64,000 bases of DNA, taken from assembly GCA_015501075.1 (NCBI GenBank), contig JADNYJ010000089.1, positions 62,001 to 126,000 of the forward strand. The letters are read 5' to 3'. Origin of the DNA: Gymnopilus junonius (Eukaryota > Basidiomycota > Agaricomycetes > Agaricales > Galerinaceae). The translations under genes were made by a program, and so were the position numbers. The first letter of the stretch is position 1, and every line of letters begins with the position of its first letter. Below the pieces are notes generated by a model. It did no database searches. It saw only the letters and a list, made by a program, of their open reading frames with translations, and was not told where the DNA came from. Shown here piece after piece: positions 46,530 through 58,044 of the stretch.

Positions 46530-48990
46530 TTGATCTACGCTGCTGTAATGCCTGAATTCCGTGAAAGTCTGGCACATTTTCTGTACTTCTTTGCTATGTG
46601 GAACCTGTACAAAGGAAAAACTAGCTTTGTCCTCTTTGGTCTCTGGGCTGACTACACTGCTGCTGAAGTTAAACGGACTGGCAAAGGCAAAGAAGGACTT
46701 GTCCAAAAGCTTGATTCCACCTGTGCTTTCAAGAGAGGCACTAAAGGATGCCAAACCCTTCTCTTTCCCCAATCTTTTCGGAAATCAAAGGCCCGGCCAA
46801 ACCCCTCCTCCCTGCAAACTTTGGAATTAAAGAAAGTTGAGCATACAAGTCGCGCGATCTTCTTCACCTTTGGAAGCATGTGCCTTAAGGTGAGTTCCTC
46901 CTATCTCATTACAATTTAAATTGCTCATTGAACTCAGGTGGCGTATCTCACACATACTTCAATCCAATGGTATACACGTGAACAGTGGGAGTGCTCTGTT
47001 AGAACCATTCCAAAGGAAGTGAGTTGGATATTTTGTATCTAAATTCAGTGTAATAACCAGGAACTACACAGCACCGGGGTAAAATTGGCCTTGCTCTTAA
47101 ATTTAAAGAACACATAATTGCATTTGTAACAAATGATCTCGTATTTCAGGTAAAGTTTCTGTGTATTTTATCCAAGTCATGCTGATATTGGTAGCCTGTC
47201 TGGGAGGAAACATTCAACCACAAAAAGAAGAAATCTATGATATTACCCATCCTCCATCTATCTATGATGATTATTCCTATTTTCTTACAAAGGTAGCCAA
47301 CTGGATTCAAGGATGAGCCAGTGGGATATGCTCTGGATTGGCATGCGAGGTGATCAGGTCAACACAAGATGTCTGGTGTGGAATTGGTGTTTATACCATT
47401 TGTGAAGTTTTTTTCGATGCTGGTAGGTTTTACTTTAATTTAATTAATTATCATCCCAACCTCGCACCAGGACTCTCACCCTTCTTGACAGAGGGGGAAG
47501 TTTTTGATTGCCCATCAAGGACTGTGTGTCTGTGTGAGGCTTTTTATGCATATGCATACTGATCTTATAAAAAACTGCCGTAAGTGATTTGATATATTTA
47601 AAGATTCAGAAATTGATATTTAGCAGGGCTCTTCTTAATTCTGCAACTGTGGACAGTGTATTAGCCCCAACACAGGAGCAACACCTCAAGTATATCCACT
47701 GGCTCCATGTGTATGCCAAAAACACTACACAGATACCAAAACATATGTCAAAGCTAGTCGACAGTTATAATGTATGTGGTTCTATGCTATTTCAATGTTC
47801 CTGCTCTAAAACATTTCAGGATACACTGAGTAATCTCAGCATGCAACCCAAATCATGGTTTTGAGCTATGGGAGGGGTTGTCCTTCATGATGTGTTTGAT
47901 TCAATATATATTCGTGAAGCATTTGAGAAGAAAACTATCAATCTGGGTCATCTGGTCTTTGGTGAAAAAGATTGGAAGCACCTAGATGGTCTCATTTCAC
48001 TGGATATAGATCCTCTATCATGTATGTTTGCTGAACAAGGTATGTAAGTTGTTTCCACCTTAGTCAAAAAAATTGACCATATCAATGCAGGGCTACTCAA
48101 ATCACAAATGAACCTGCTTCTAGATTCCTATGAGAACCTCTATCCTCCACAGAATAAATCAGACTATCAGTTCTGGCCAACTTATGCATATGCAGTGAAG
48201 AAGCAAATTTGGTCAATAGTTCATTGTTTCCCTCCTAATTCACATTGCTCTGAAGGGTGAGTAACTCCTGTAACTATCCTTAATTGTTCTCCTTCTTACA
48301 AGTCTCAAAGTGAGGATGCTAGAGTCATTGACTTCAAGGAGTACAATGGTCTTGAACATCGATGCCGCCTTTTCTCAGTCATTGTCACTGAAACCCAAGG
48401 AGTTGCAATTGGACCCCTCGAGTACTGTGGAAATGGCCGTATTCTATGCTTTCCTTCTGGACAAAAAAAGTGAGCCCTATCAATCTTTTTTTCCATCCTC
48501 AATTTAATTTTGTATTTGATAGACTCTCACTTGTTCATAAAGGAGACCCTGTTCTTTCTCTCCACCAGATCACTCAACAGGCAAAACATGAATTTCGCAT
48601 CAAAAACAACCTGGTCCAACCTGGAAAAGCCAAAGTAGCCATGACTGGAGGACAGCGTGAAGCACAACAAGAATTCATCCAAAAGGCATTACGATGCATC
48701 CACGGCTCTCACAGAGCAATATGGTAGTACTTCTACTAATTCTTCTTTTTCTCTGTTCTCAGCTTTCCAATGCTCATCTACCAATCCTATACCAACACCA
48801 CCACCTCTTCATCCCATTTCTGATAGAACCAATGCACTTTCTACACCTATTCAGCCTGTAAAGAAGTGCCGAATTAGCCAAGATAAGCAGATTGCTCTTT
48901 TTGGGAACCTTAATGGGCCGGAAAATATGTATGGAATTACGCATAGCACAAGTAGAACCACTCACTGCTGTATTCCTAATCATATCTAAT
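46530..48990 (+). pseudogene. decayed repeat-family protein, function unknown
   Basis: Fragments on the plus strand follow one another: SFSFPNLF-like Pro/Lys-rich N-terminal parts (46530-46920), QWYTREQWECSVRTIPKE (about 46965-47020), LALKFKEHIIAFVTNDLVFQ (about 47090-47150), and then DSIYIREAFEKKTINLGHLV, FGEKDWKHLDGLISLDIDPL, LLLDSYENLYPPQNKSDYQF, WPTYAYAVKKQIWSIVHCFP and VIDFKEYNGLEHRCRLFSVI followed by VAIGPLEYCGNGRIL (48290-48450). I recall paralogues in repetitive DNA of other mushrooms but no named family. The order is kept, with probable introns at about 48040-48090 and 48257-48300, but stops and shifts break it. It may be part of the same mobile element as the protein at 41245-44637. 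Confidence 0.5.
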
Positions 48991-49288
48991 CTTTCAACTC
49001 ATGCTAACTTAAATTCTCTGCTCTATATACAGAAGTCCAATTTTTATTTTTAAATGAAAGGGTCAGACAAACAGGCCAACGAGATAAGGACTACTAGTAG
49101 TGAGTCAAGGATAGAAAGAAAGTTGGACTGGGTATAATACTTGAAACCTAGTCAAGTCAGTATGTCCAAGTTAAACGAGTGACAAAGGTCAGATATTTAA
49201 GCTGGCTACAATCAAATGGGCTATGAGACAAAGAGGATAACTTGAAAGTAACGAAAAAGATGTAGAGAAAGAATATTTACACAGGGTA
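48991..49288. other. intergenic, nothing recognised
   Basis: AT-rich flank of a small inverted-repeat element, with no frame of interest. Confidence 0.4.
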
Positions 49289-49525
49289 TACTGTACTAAA
49301 ACGTTCAATTCGACACCCCCTCCGACCTGTGACCGACCAAACCACTTTTTCATTTTGTCAGATTACCAAATTTGGACGTTTTTGATGGATTTGTAAGCGA
49401 ATTTGGGCTCCGGAAGCCCGTTCCGGGCGATTTTTTGAGGATTTTGGCATGACCGCTGCCAAATTTCGTCGTTTTAGGGAGGCCTGTGATGCGTGACCTG
49501 TCGAATTGAATGTTTTAGTACAGTA
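49289..49525. mobile_element. 237-base MITE with TA duplications
   Basis: The element starts TACTGTACTAAAACGTTCAA and ends with the inverted copy (..TTGAATGTTTTAGTACAGTA). The terminal repeat of about 27 bases runs to TTCGACA and has one mismatch. TA lies on both sides (49287-49288 and 49526-49527). The interior has no coding capacity. Size and flank fit a Tc1/mariner-type MITE. Its tips differ from those of the 2582-3351 element. Confidence 0.82.
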
Positions 49526-49545
49526 TATGATTAATGGAATACCAA

Positions 49546-50749
49546 TCAGTCATCATCAAGGGTAAGGTCAATGATTTCGGCATTGGATGGGAGGAGAGTA
49601 GTTGGCTCACAAGTGTGAGCATGGAAGGCTGTTCTAGTCAAGATTATATGGCAGTGCATACATTTGAGGAATAAATTGTTGAACTCTTCCTCTGTTAGAC
49701 CACCATGCCTTGTACTGTTGAGGGCCATCAATGCACCAAAGGTGGTCTTTGGTTTCCACCTTGGAAGTGGAAATGCCTGGGTAAGGTGGGTGGCAAGGTC
49801 AGTACCTAGATAAGTGATAATCGATCAGCAAACATCATATTTCAGAAAACTGAATCACTCACTAACACCCACCCTTGCCCATTTTGCAGGGTGATTGCAG
49901 GGTTGAAGAATCCTTTGAACTTCACCCTCTGACTCAGAGGATGTGGCCTGTGGGATGTCTCAAATGAGAGGGATATTTGAGTGGTCTTGGGAGGATGGAG
50001 GAGTTGGCGATAATGGAGGGAGTGCATTTTCATTAGTAATGCAGTGCCTATTAGGCCTTGGAGTAGTAGGCAGTCTATTCTTGTCATTTCTGACTCAGCA
50101 AGGACTAAAGCACACTGCAGGTGGTGCCGGAGAACCTGGTGCTAAAATAAAAATTAACTTGCATTGAACACAAAGAATAGATGGATTAGTACCTCACTGA
50201 GGATATATCTTGACTGGTAGGCCGAGGCAGTTGTATAGACATTCAAGAAATACTGACAATAAAGAAAGTCAGTGCTTGGCTTCAGTAAAAGATTTTGAAT
50301 GCCATACCCCAGTATTTACACAGGCCCCCAGCACAGGCAGCCACATACTGACCTGTGAGTGGACCAGTCGTGACAAGGAATATGGCGGACTCAGTGCATG
50401 TCTCAGTGTAAACAGCACAGAGGCAGGTAGGAGCATAACAATTATGCATCTGCCTGTAGTCATTGAGGTCAGAAGGGGGAACACAATGATTGTTCTCAAT
50501 GGGCCTATGAAAGTAGAAGTCAGTATCAATAAACTACATGAAGTGAACTGTGCTTTGAACTTACCAGTACCACAGAGCAAGGCGATTCTCATCCACTGAC
50601 CATTCAAGTATCCAGTTTCTCGATTCAAAGTGGACACAACAATTGAGGGGAAGAAAACCAAGTGGGTCAACAACAGAATAAGCTGGATTCCCATTGTAAA
50701 TGGGTGGGAATGGTACATTCACAGAGAGAGCCATTGAAAAGAGCGACAA
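49546..50749 (-). CDS. hypothetical protein of a mushroom repeat-associated family, possibly decaying
   Basis: Three exons join cleanly: 50749-50565 (MSLFSMALSVNVPFPPIYNG then NPAYSVVDPLGFLPLNCCVH and SRNWILEWSVDENRLALWYW), 50453-50353 (QMHNCYAPTCLCAVYTETC) and 50252-50198 (FLECLYNCLGLPVKIYP). Later pieces lie at about 50142-49960 (Pro-rich, with an in-frame TGA after CFSPC) and 49800-49546, which has GGLTEEEFNNLFLKCMHCHI, then CxxC..HxC residues that could bind zinc, and ends in IIDLTLDDD, a typical SUMO-interacting motif. I could not join the last two parts to the first three in one frame. No function is known. The family is one I recall as multi-copy in mushrooms. Confidence 0.45.
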
Positions 50750-51796
50750 GTGGTTGGTATTTTTTTTAAAAAGTGAAGGAGTGTCCAGGTTGTGGATATT
50801 GAAACGCGCTACAATGGAGGGCTTATATATGGCGAGGTCTCTCTCTATACAGCTATTGAAGACTTAGTTGAGTCATTTGCGCATTTTTTACCAAGTCCTT
50901 TGCATGCTTGTCGGACACTTTCTGCCATGTCCCTCATGTAATTTGACCATTTTTGTACAGCGACTGAATGGTTGTATTAGCAACTGAACTAAAATATTGG
51001 GCACTGCATATTTGTGCCTTCAAACATTGGAACTGCAAGGGTCGACTGAGTGCATTTGAATTTATAAAGAAAATTTATTGAGGAGCTGTAAGGAACAAAT
51101 GCTACACCAGTCAAGGTCAACCCTAGGGCCCTAGGGTCTGATCGGTTACTATTCATATGATGATTGGTACAGAAGACAATTGCATTACATCTGGAAGCAA
51201 CTATTCGAGATGCACTGAAATATCTTACTTCACACTTAAATGAGGGAGAGGAATGAAACCTGCAAAACATTACTCCTACAAAGGTAGCCTCCCACAAGAA
51301 CAAAGCTTCAAAAACAATGCATGTTACCGTTCCACTGGTCACTAACCTCCATACTTATCAATATGCCCCTCAACCATTGTTGTGGCATCATGGACCCTAT
51401 CAGACCCTATCAAAAGCATAGAAATAAATTAGAAATGATTGTGACACAGTTTTTATTATATTACTTTGGAAAACAATGTCTGGCCAGAGGGAAGACCGTT
51501 GCTGTACCATACCGGTTGGGGCAGCCATGTCATGCTCTAAAAATACACTCCCCAGTAGAATCTGAGCCTTGATTCCACTTATGGTAACTGGTGCCTGGAT
51601 TGAAAAAGAAGAATTGACTCATCCCTCTTGTGCAGACATGGGGGCAAGTGCCCAAGATGGTGCCCCTGTTGATGTGGGAAAGCACAGCCATAGATCAGCC
51701 CAGCTCCGGGCTAGTGTGATGATAACCAGACGGCAGGCTGAAAACGGTTGGGGCTATGTCAGCTGTGTCCGTTTCAACACACTACAGCCTCTCCGT
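50750..51796. other. intergenic, nothing recognised
   Basis: Frames at 50989-51342 (minus) and 51321-51829 (plus) have no domain. The right end is interrupted by the hAT element that follows. Confidence 0.4.
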
Positions 51797-51804
51797 ATTG
51801 GTTT

Positions 51805-53270
51805 TAGGGTTGCCAAAGTTCAGTTCTGAACCGACAGTTCGAACCCGAACCGGCTGAACCAGACCAACAGTTCAGGTTCAGTTCCGTTCAGTCCGGCCGT
51901 GGGCTGAGTAGGTTCAGTTCTCAGTTCTCAAAATTTGAGATTTCTGAGAACTGGGTTTGAACCGGTTTGAACCGAACTTTTAGCCATGGATATTGCAATT
52001 TTTGTAGCACCAAATGAAGCACGGAAAGTCGAAATATTGAGTGTTTCACGAGTTGATGCTGCATTGATGTGATCCTAATTTGAGTCGGAGCTTAAAATGA
52101 CCATCCATAGAACCTCTCACTCCATCACTACATCCACCTTCCATCCGTCACCCATCCACCTTCGTCTCCCTCTTTTTCTCATCACTCCACATTGTCCCTC
52201 CCTCAGATGAGGATGTGAGCTGGTACAGGCACATAAAGTACATCCAGAATGTGCTCGCGTATCCATCGCGAGCACATTTTATCTTCCTATCCCTTTTCTG
52301 CCGAATTTACTGATCTTGCTTTTCTTTTCAGGTTGTTTTTGGCCAACCATTGAAGGATCGGGGGGTGGAGATATAACAAGCAGGGACCCTTGAAGAGGGA
52401 GGCCATCCACATATGTCCATGTTCTTCTTTTTTTCACTTGAGAATGCACTAACAATGTCTTTTCTGTTTCTTTGACAGAAATGGCCATCTAGCTGGCCCT
52501 CCTACCTCCCTCATTAACAAGAGCGAGTTGGAGGTAGAATCTGCTTGCACTGCCACTGCTCTCATCCCCACATCCACCACCACCTCCCTCGCATTGAAGA
52601 GTGAGCCAGAGATGACGTGTCGGCCTCCCTCCTACGCCGCCGCCACCCTACCTCTCTGCTTTTTCACCTCACATGGCATTGAGCTCGGAGGACAGCCGCC
52701 CCCCTCCACCTTTTCTACTGCTGTCGTCTGGCCCCACCACCCTCACCTTTGCTCAACCAGGTGAGCTCACATTTGACCATGGCACCCACCCAGGCCATTG
52801 CAACTGGCAGCATCATCGTGGATGTGACTGGAAACCCACCGCGTTGGTGTAGGGTCATCGCAACCCCACAATGTCTTTGGTCATTGTGGACGCCGCCACC
52901 ACCCCGCACATTGTATCAAGTGCCCTTACGTCGATGCGGAACCCATTATGTCAGTGTAGGGGACATTGGGACCTCCACAACATCATTGCAGTGGTGACCA
53001 CTACCCAGCGACATTGTCTCGATTGCCCCCGTCCTGTATATTTACTTCTTAGGCTGTTGTATTGACTTTTTAGACTAGAATATATACATTTTTTCTTAAA
53101 TCTTGTGGTTCACCAGTCCGAACTGCGAACTGGACAGAACCGAACCGGAAGAACTGGTTCTTGAAAGTTCAGTCCAGTTCCAGTTCGGTTCTGGCAAATT
53201 TTTAAAAGTTTGGTTCTCGGTTCTCGAAAATCTGTTGAGAACTGAACTGAACCGAACTTCGGCAACCCTA
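51805..53270. mobile_element. non-autonomous hAT element, 1466 bases
   Basis: The terminal inverted repeats start TAGGGTTGCCAAAGTTCAGT and end ..CGGCAACCCTA. The insertion is flanked by a perfect 8-base target duplication, ATTGGTTT, at 51797-51804 and 53271-53278. An 8-base duplication and a TAGGG tip are marks of the hAT superfamily. The subterminal 150 bases on each side are packed with GAACC/GGTTC and GTTCAG motifs, as in hAT transposase-binding regions. The interior holds no transposase: a Pro/Thr-rich plus-strand frame at 52528-52764 has no domain. Confidence 0.9.
52248..52278. repeat. perfect 12-base hairpin inside the hAT element
   Basis: AATGTGCTCGCG (52248-52259) is followed by a 7-base loop and its exact reverse complement CGCGAGCACATT (52267-52278). 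Confidence 0.75.
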
Positions 53271-53278
53271 ATTGGTTT

Positions 53279-53624
53279 AGCCATCTTAACAAATCTGTTA
53301 GACCCATCTTCAAACTATTTCTCATGTGGTGCATTTGTGTTTCAAAACTTCATGCCATATGGCTGCCCATAGCTTGACATGGCCGACATCACTGATATGC
53401 TTATGATGCTTCAATAGACCTGTGCTTGATCACACAGCTTTTGGTATCACCGGTGACAGCAGGTGGTGTATGAACCTCCAAGCGAAGGCAGTTCAATATC
53501 ACCAATGAGCAATCTCCATGGACTTTGAAAATAGATGCTATAGATAGAAGCAGTGGACTGATGGCCATGCAGACATTGTGCTTCTCTGGCCTCGAGGCTG
53601 CTGCAGAGAGGAGCTGCTGACTGA
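53279..53624. other. intergenic, nothing recognised
   Basis: Flank between the hAT element and the direct repeat that follows. No gene seen. Confidence 0.4.
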
Positions 53625-53812
53625 TGAGACAAACATTTCCTAGGGAATCTTGGCATTGTTTGTAGCCTCATGGCCAAGTGCATGCCTGTGTGCATCAGCT
53701 GTGCCAACTGAATAGAAAAGAGCCTTGACTCCTTGTCCAATAACCCTAGAACGGGCATTTGATATCACCGGGACAGATAGATGGATGGATCATGACAGCT
53801 TTAGATAGATTG
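53625..53812. repeat. direct repeat, copy 1
   Basis: Matches 54848-55030 in the same orientation. Shared blocks include GCATCAGCTGTGCCAACTGA, then ACAGAGCC/AAAGAGCC, CCAATAACCC, GGGCATTTGATATCACC and GACAGCTTTAGATAGATTGA. The minus-strand frame through both copies reads MPVLGLL..QLAQLMH. The function is unknown. Confidence 0.7.
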
Positions 53813-53817
53813 AGGCA

Positions 53818-54775
53818 GTGTGGGATAGGGGGCCTTCAGCCGAGCAACCAGTAATATCAGGTCACCCCGAGGGGGTTGTGAGAACCTAACTTTTTAGGAA
53901 GGGGCCTACGGTCAGTCACATCTGGTCACCAGCCTCGCGCTGGCCCATCAATTTAGCCGATCGGTGGCTGATCGCAAAGATAAGCCATCATGCTGTGCAC
54001 TCCTGCTCTCCCCCAGTCTCCCCCTCATTCGTACTTCAATATCTCCACTGAAATCAATGTTCTATTCTATTTTTTCATTTACTTTACTTATTCTTTTCTT
54101 CTCTTCCCATCTGGCTCAACAATGGACAATGTCTCAGCCCTTGCTCTCTTTATAGAGGGCTCATTCATCAGCACAGCTATATCATCACTTCCGGGCAACT
54201 CATTTTCTTCTCGGTAAGCCATTGTGACCTTTCCTTCAATTCCAAGCCTCTGTTCCTCCAACGGGAAACAAACATGTCAATTAGCATCTCTGGAGGAATC
54301 AGCGGCAACTTATATGTGCTGGGGAGATCTTTAGCAGGTTCTGCATGCTCAGTGAGCAAGTGTATGATGGCAGAATACTTCCAAATAGTGCGTGGCTCAC
54401 CAGAAAGGGAAGGAGGGCAAAAGTGGCAGTGGATTGGTACGTTCATGCATGGATACTCTTTGGACAGCTTGTAAGGCCTTCGTCATCTCAGAGTTGCAGG
54501 ATGTGGGTTATGGGACACAATTTCATTACCAAAAAAGATGGGCATAAATTTATGCAGCCATTGTTGGCTAAATACAGTGTTTATGAGCATAGGATCTGGC
54601 GAGCGTAGGATCTGGTGAGCATCGTGGATGTCCTGTGCAGGCTCTGTTTATCTTATTGATTGGCTGATGAATGAGTGACACCAGAGTGACATCCTAAAAA
54701 GTCAGTTTCTCACAACCCCTTGGGGTGGGCTGATATCATGGAATGTTTGGGTGATGGCCCCTTGGTGTGGGATCT
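53818..54775. mobile_element. inverted-repeat element of about 960 bases carrying a zinc-finger gene piece
   Basis: The left arm (53818-53899, GTGTGGGATAGGGGGCC.. to GGTTGTGAGAACCTAACTTT) and the right arm (54692-54775) are inverted copies with scattered mismatches over about 80 bases. The best block is GGGGTTGTGAGAA.CT.ACTT with its complement. No clear target duplication was found. The element lies exactly between two direct repeats (53625-53812 and 54848-55030). Confidence 0.6.
54088..54480 (-). pseudogene. C2H2-like zinc-finger protein fragment
   Basis: On the minus strand the frame reads KLSKEYPCMNVPIHCHFCPP, then a long spacer and IWKYSAIIHLLTEHAE, giving a C-x-x-C..H..H layout. After a one-base loss near 54262 it continues LEEQRLGIEGKVTMAYREEN and ends in KRARAETLSI..GKRRKE and a stop. 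I recall similar short proteins repeated in mushroom genomes. It is inside an inverted-repeat element and is broken by one shift. Confidence 0.5.
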
Positions 54776-54847
54776 GGGGTTGTCATGGGAAATATCTGAG
54801 GCGATGAACTATGCTCCATCCAATAGACACTGCATATAGTAACACAT

Positions 54848-55030
54848 CGAAACAAACATTCACCAGGGAATCTCGGGCATTGCTCATAGCCTCACTTCCA
54901 AGTGCGTGCATCAGCTGTGCCAACTGAATGGTACAGAGCCTTGCCTCATTGCCCAATAACCCCAAAACAGGCATTTGATATCACCAAGATGATAAGATGG
55001 ATGGACCATGACAGCTTTAGATAGATTGAT
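54848..55030. repeat. direct repeat, copy 2
   Basis: Same-orientation partner of 53625-53812, sharing GCATCAGCTGTGCCAACTGA, CCAATAACCCC and GACAGCTTTAGATAGATTGA. Confidence 0.7.
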
Positions 55031-55172
55031 AGAAGCGAGGAGCTATCATAGCTCTCCCCACTATGACACCTTCCTTAAATAGAAATTTTCATATGATTTA
55101 CCTATTGAGCGAGTATTCTACCTAAAGTCTAAAAAATATTATTTGGTACCCCCTACACATCCTCCAACACAT

Positions 55173-58044
55173 ATGAGCAAGACAGACCCTCCAAGAAAAT
55201 GTGCCAAACCATGGTGCAGACAGATTGCCGGGCCTGGTCACCATACATGTGATGACTGTCGAGTAAGAGACAGAGAGAATCAGCAGAAAAGTCGGGCAAA
55301 AAGGCACGAAAAAAAAGCCCTCACAGCAGCTGCAGCTTCGGACCCATCCACAATGGTCAGACATAGAGGGGACCATGATACAGGCCCGGTCAGAGATCCA
55401 AAGCACCAAAGAACATGCAAAGTTCCCCAGGACCATGGAGAAACAGAAGACGAAGACAATTTTGAACCTGTTGATATTCTTGACTTCGATAAGCCTGATG
55501 AAGATGTAAGTACTTCCTTCACTAGCTGGTCAGACATTGATCAAGCATAGGCTGCAGTAAATTACCTAGATGCAGAAGATCTCTTTGATGACTTGCGAGC
55601 TCAAATGAAAGCATCGGCTCATGTCAACTTCCTTGGTACATATGCTCTTGATGCCGACCCTGGTCATGAATCACCCAAAGAAAGAGTGTTGATGGTGGCA
55701 AAAAAAATATGGCAGACACTAGGTTTTCGCTAGACATGAGTCTCTCAGAATGTGTTCACAATTTATTTCTGACATGACAGGCAACAGAGTCAAAGATCAC
55801 AAAAAACAAAAGACAGGCCACCAAACACACTACTGGTGTAGCCAGGACATAGCATGCAAAAAGAAGTCCAAACCTTCTCAAGCCCCAGGGGCTAAGCATC
55901 ATGACTATATCAGAATGACGCATTATCCCTGTCGAAGTCATCTTTCAATTGTCTACTGGATCAAGAAGACTGGTCAGACTTACATCATTATTGACCTCCA
56001 TCACCACTTTCGACACACTCATTACATTGATGTGACCATGCCCCTTGAGGCAATGGAGATCATAGAAGCACAGGTGGAGTGGGCTACACCTTCAGCATTG
56101 TTGTCGAGTATCCAGGAAGCATACCCTCAAATATCGTCAGCCCAAGTGTACAATACATGGAAAGCACATAGCGAGACTCACTGGTGATGCCACAACCTCC
56201 AGATCCCATCTGCAACAAAATTGCTTGAGGAGTTTGCTGATGAAGCGGACATCTTCACTGATTTATATATACCTGACGGTGTGGAGATATTAGCATTCGG
56301 CTTGAAGAAGGTGGCTGAGCAACTGAAAGGGAAGGTCATCAAGGTGGGAATAGATGCTACCTGTAAGTGTATGAAAATAAACTTTAACTTTGAGTCTAAT
56401 CACGGAAAGCAGATAACACGAACTCAAAACACTTAGAGCTCTATAGCATAATGGCAGAATGTGATGGTGCAGGAATCCCATTAAGCTATTGCCTGCTAAC
56501 GACTGCAACAGCCATTGAAATCGGGAAACGGAAGAAAGCTCTTGCATTGTGGATGAGACATGTCCGTGATAAATATAGCATCAAACCCATTTTTGTTCAC
56601 ACCGATAAAGACCTGGGGGAGATTGCTGTGGCAAAGGAAACCTGGAATGCAAAGATTAGTCTATGTTATTGGCATCTTCGACATGCAGTAAAAACCCGCC
56701 TGGCCAAAGTTAACCTCGCAACAACTCCATATAATGTGAAGAGGGCACAGGAGGAATTTGATTTCATTGATGCTGAATTCCGACCATTAGGAACCAGAGT
56801 TGACATTGACGACTATGAAGGAGGCGTACCTGATGACGTTGAACTACCTGCAACAGAAAATCCAGCAAGCCCGCCTAATGTCGAGGAAGCGAATCCTACT
56901 CTGGGTAATCCCAGGGAAGTTGGTGAATGGTGAGCCTTCAGTGAGATAACAAATTGCCTTTGTATCAAGCTCCCTCTGCCTATGCAGCCTGTACCCATGC
57001 ATGGAATATCAGATGACAGAAGTAACCAAGAGAACCAGCATCATTCCAACATACCTAGCACCCAACCACCCAAAATTCATGGCCAAGGATTTGTCCTCCG
57101 TCTTCTCGACCCACATGAGAGCTCGCAAGCACATTCCCCTAAAGAAAATACTGAAGAGGAAGATGAATCTGGAATGGGAGAAGTTAGGACATGATGAACC
57201 TTCTGTCCACCTGATTATCATCAAGGAATACTTGACTATATGGAACGTCACTACTGTGCCCACCCATTGATCCCAGGCTATTCGGTGCCTGATGCAGTGG
57301 CAATTAGGCGATGGGCCATACAGCAGATATATGGATTTTGTGAGAAGAATAACATCCCAGAGGTATGGGCTTACCTTTGGGAGAACTGGTACCAGCAGGG
57401 GTGATGGGAATTGTGGGCACACTCTGCACATGAAAAGATACCAATCCTAAAAACAACAATGATTCTGGAGAGCCAGTAAGTAAGATACCTAGGATTAATA
57501 TCTGATACTGACCAAATGCCCAAAAAGCTGGCATCAGATTAAGCATGATTTCCTTCACCACTTCAAAATGCCACGCTGTGACTTGCTTGTATGGATCCTT
57601 GTCAAAAAATTGCTGCCATCATACTATGTAAGGTTAGATCACTTACTTGTTCAAAAAGGCCATCATCGTGAGCTCAGTTCCTGGAGAAAACATTTTAAGA
57701 AAGAGTGGAAGAATTTAGAAAAGAGAAGTATTACAATGCCTTTAAATGATGCATACAGACCAAACCCTCAAACATGGGTATGCACTTGCCCATATTTCGC
57801 TACCAGTCACTTCCTTGTCTGCAAGCATCTCATACAAAGCATCCACTGCATCCCTCCCATCTTTTTTGTTGAGGTCAAACGAAATCGATCCATGCCATTT
57901 TGGAAACACAGAACCCTTAAGGTGGTGGATGACTCTGGGTGTCAAGTTGAGCATGTGGCGGGCGACAATGGCATCGATAGCGATGATGATCTGAGGAATG
58001 AGGAGGATGAGGCTGAGGACTTGGATTGGGTGGGGTGTGGTTGA
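55173..58044 (+). pseudogene. decayed MULE-type DDE transposase with SWIM zinc finger
   Basis: Mutator-like transposase reads in pieces along the plus strand. An N-terminal Cys-rich zinc region (PRKCAKPWCRQIAGPGHHTC, then DDC) comes first, followed by a WRKY/FAR1-like DNA-binding part (HYWCSQDIACKKKSKPSQAP .. TRYPCRS-like). The DDE core shows KVIKVGIDATCK (first Asp), HTDKDLGEIAVAKE (second Asp), ISLCYWHLRHAVKTRLAKVN, then WHQIKHDFLHHFKMPRCDLL. The C-terminal SWIM motif CTCPYFATSHFLVCKH (C-x-C..C-x-H) is intact. A likely intron lies at 57478-57530. In-frame stops between 55548 and 55750 and shifts near 56190 and 57000-57300 show decay. Terminal inverted repeats were not identified. Confidence 0.85.

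Noticed and set aside
55143..55550. An independent 135-codon gene at the start of the MULE region
   Set aside because: The frame continues after a stop with transposase-family sequence, so it is the N-terminal part of the decayed transposase.
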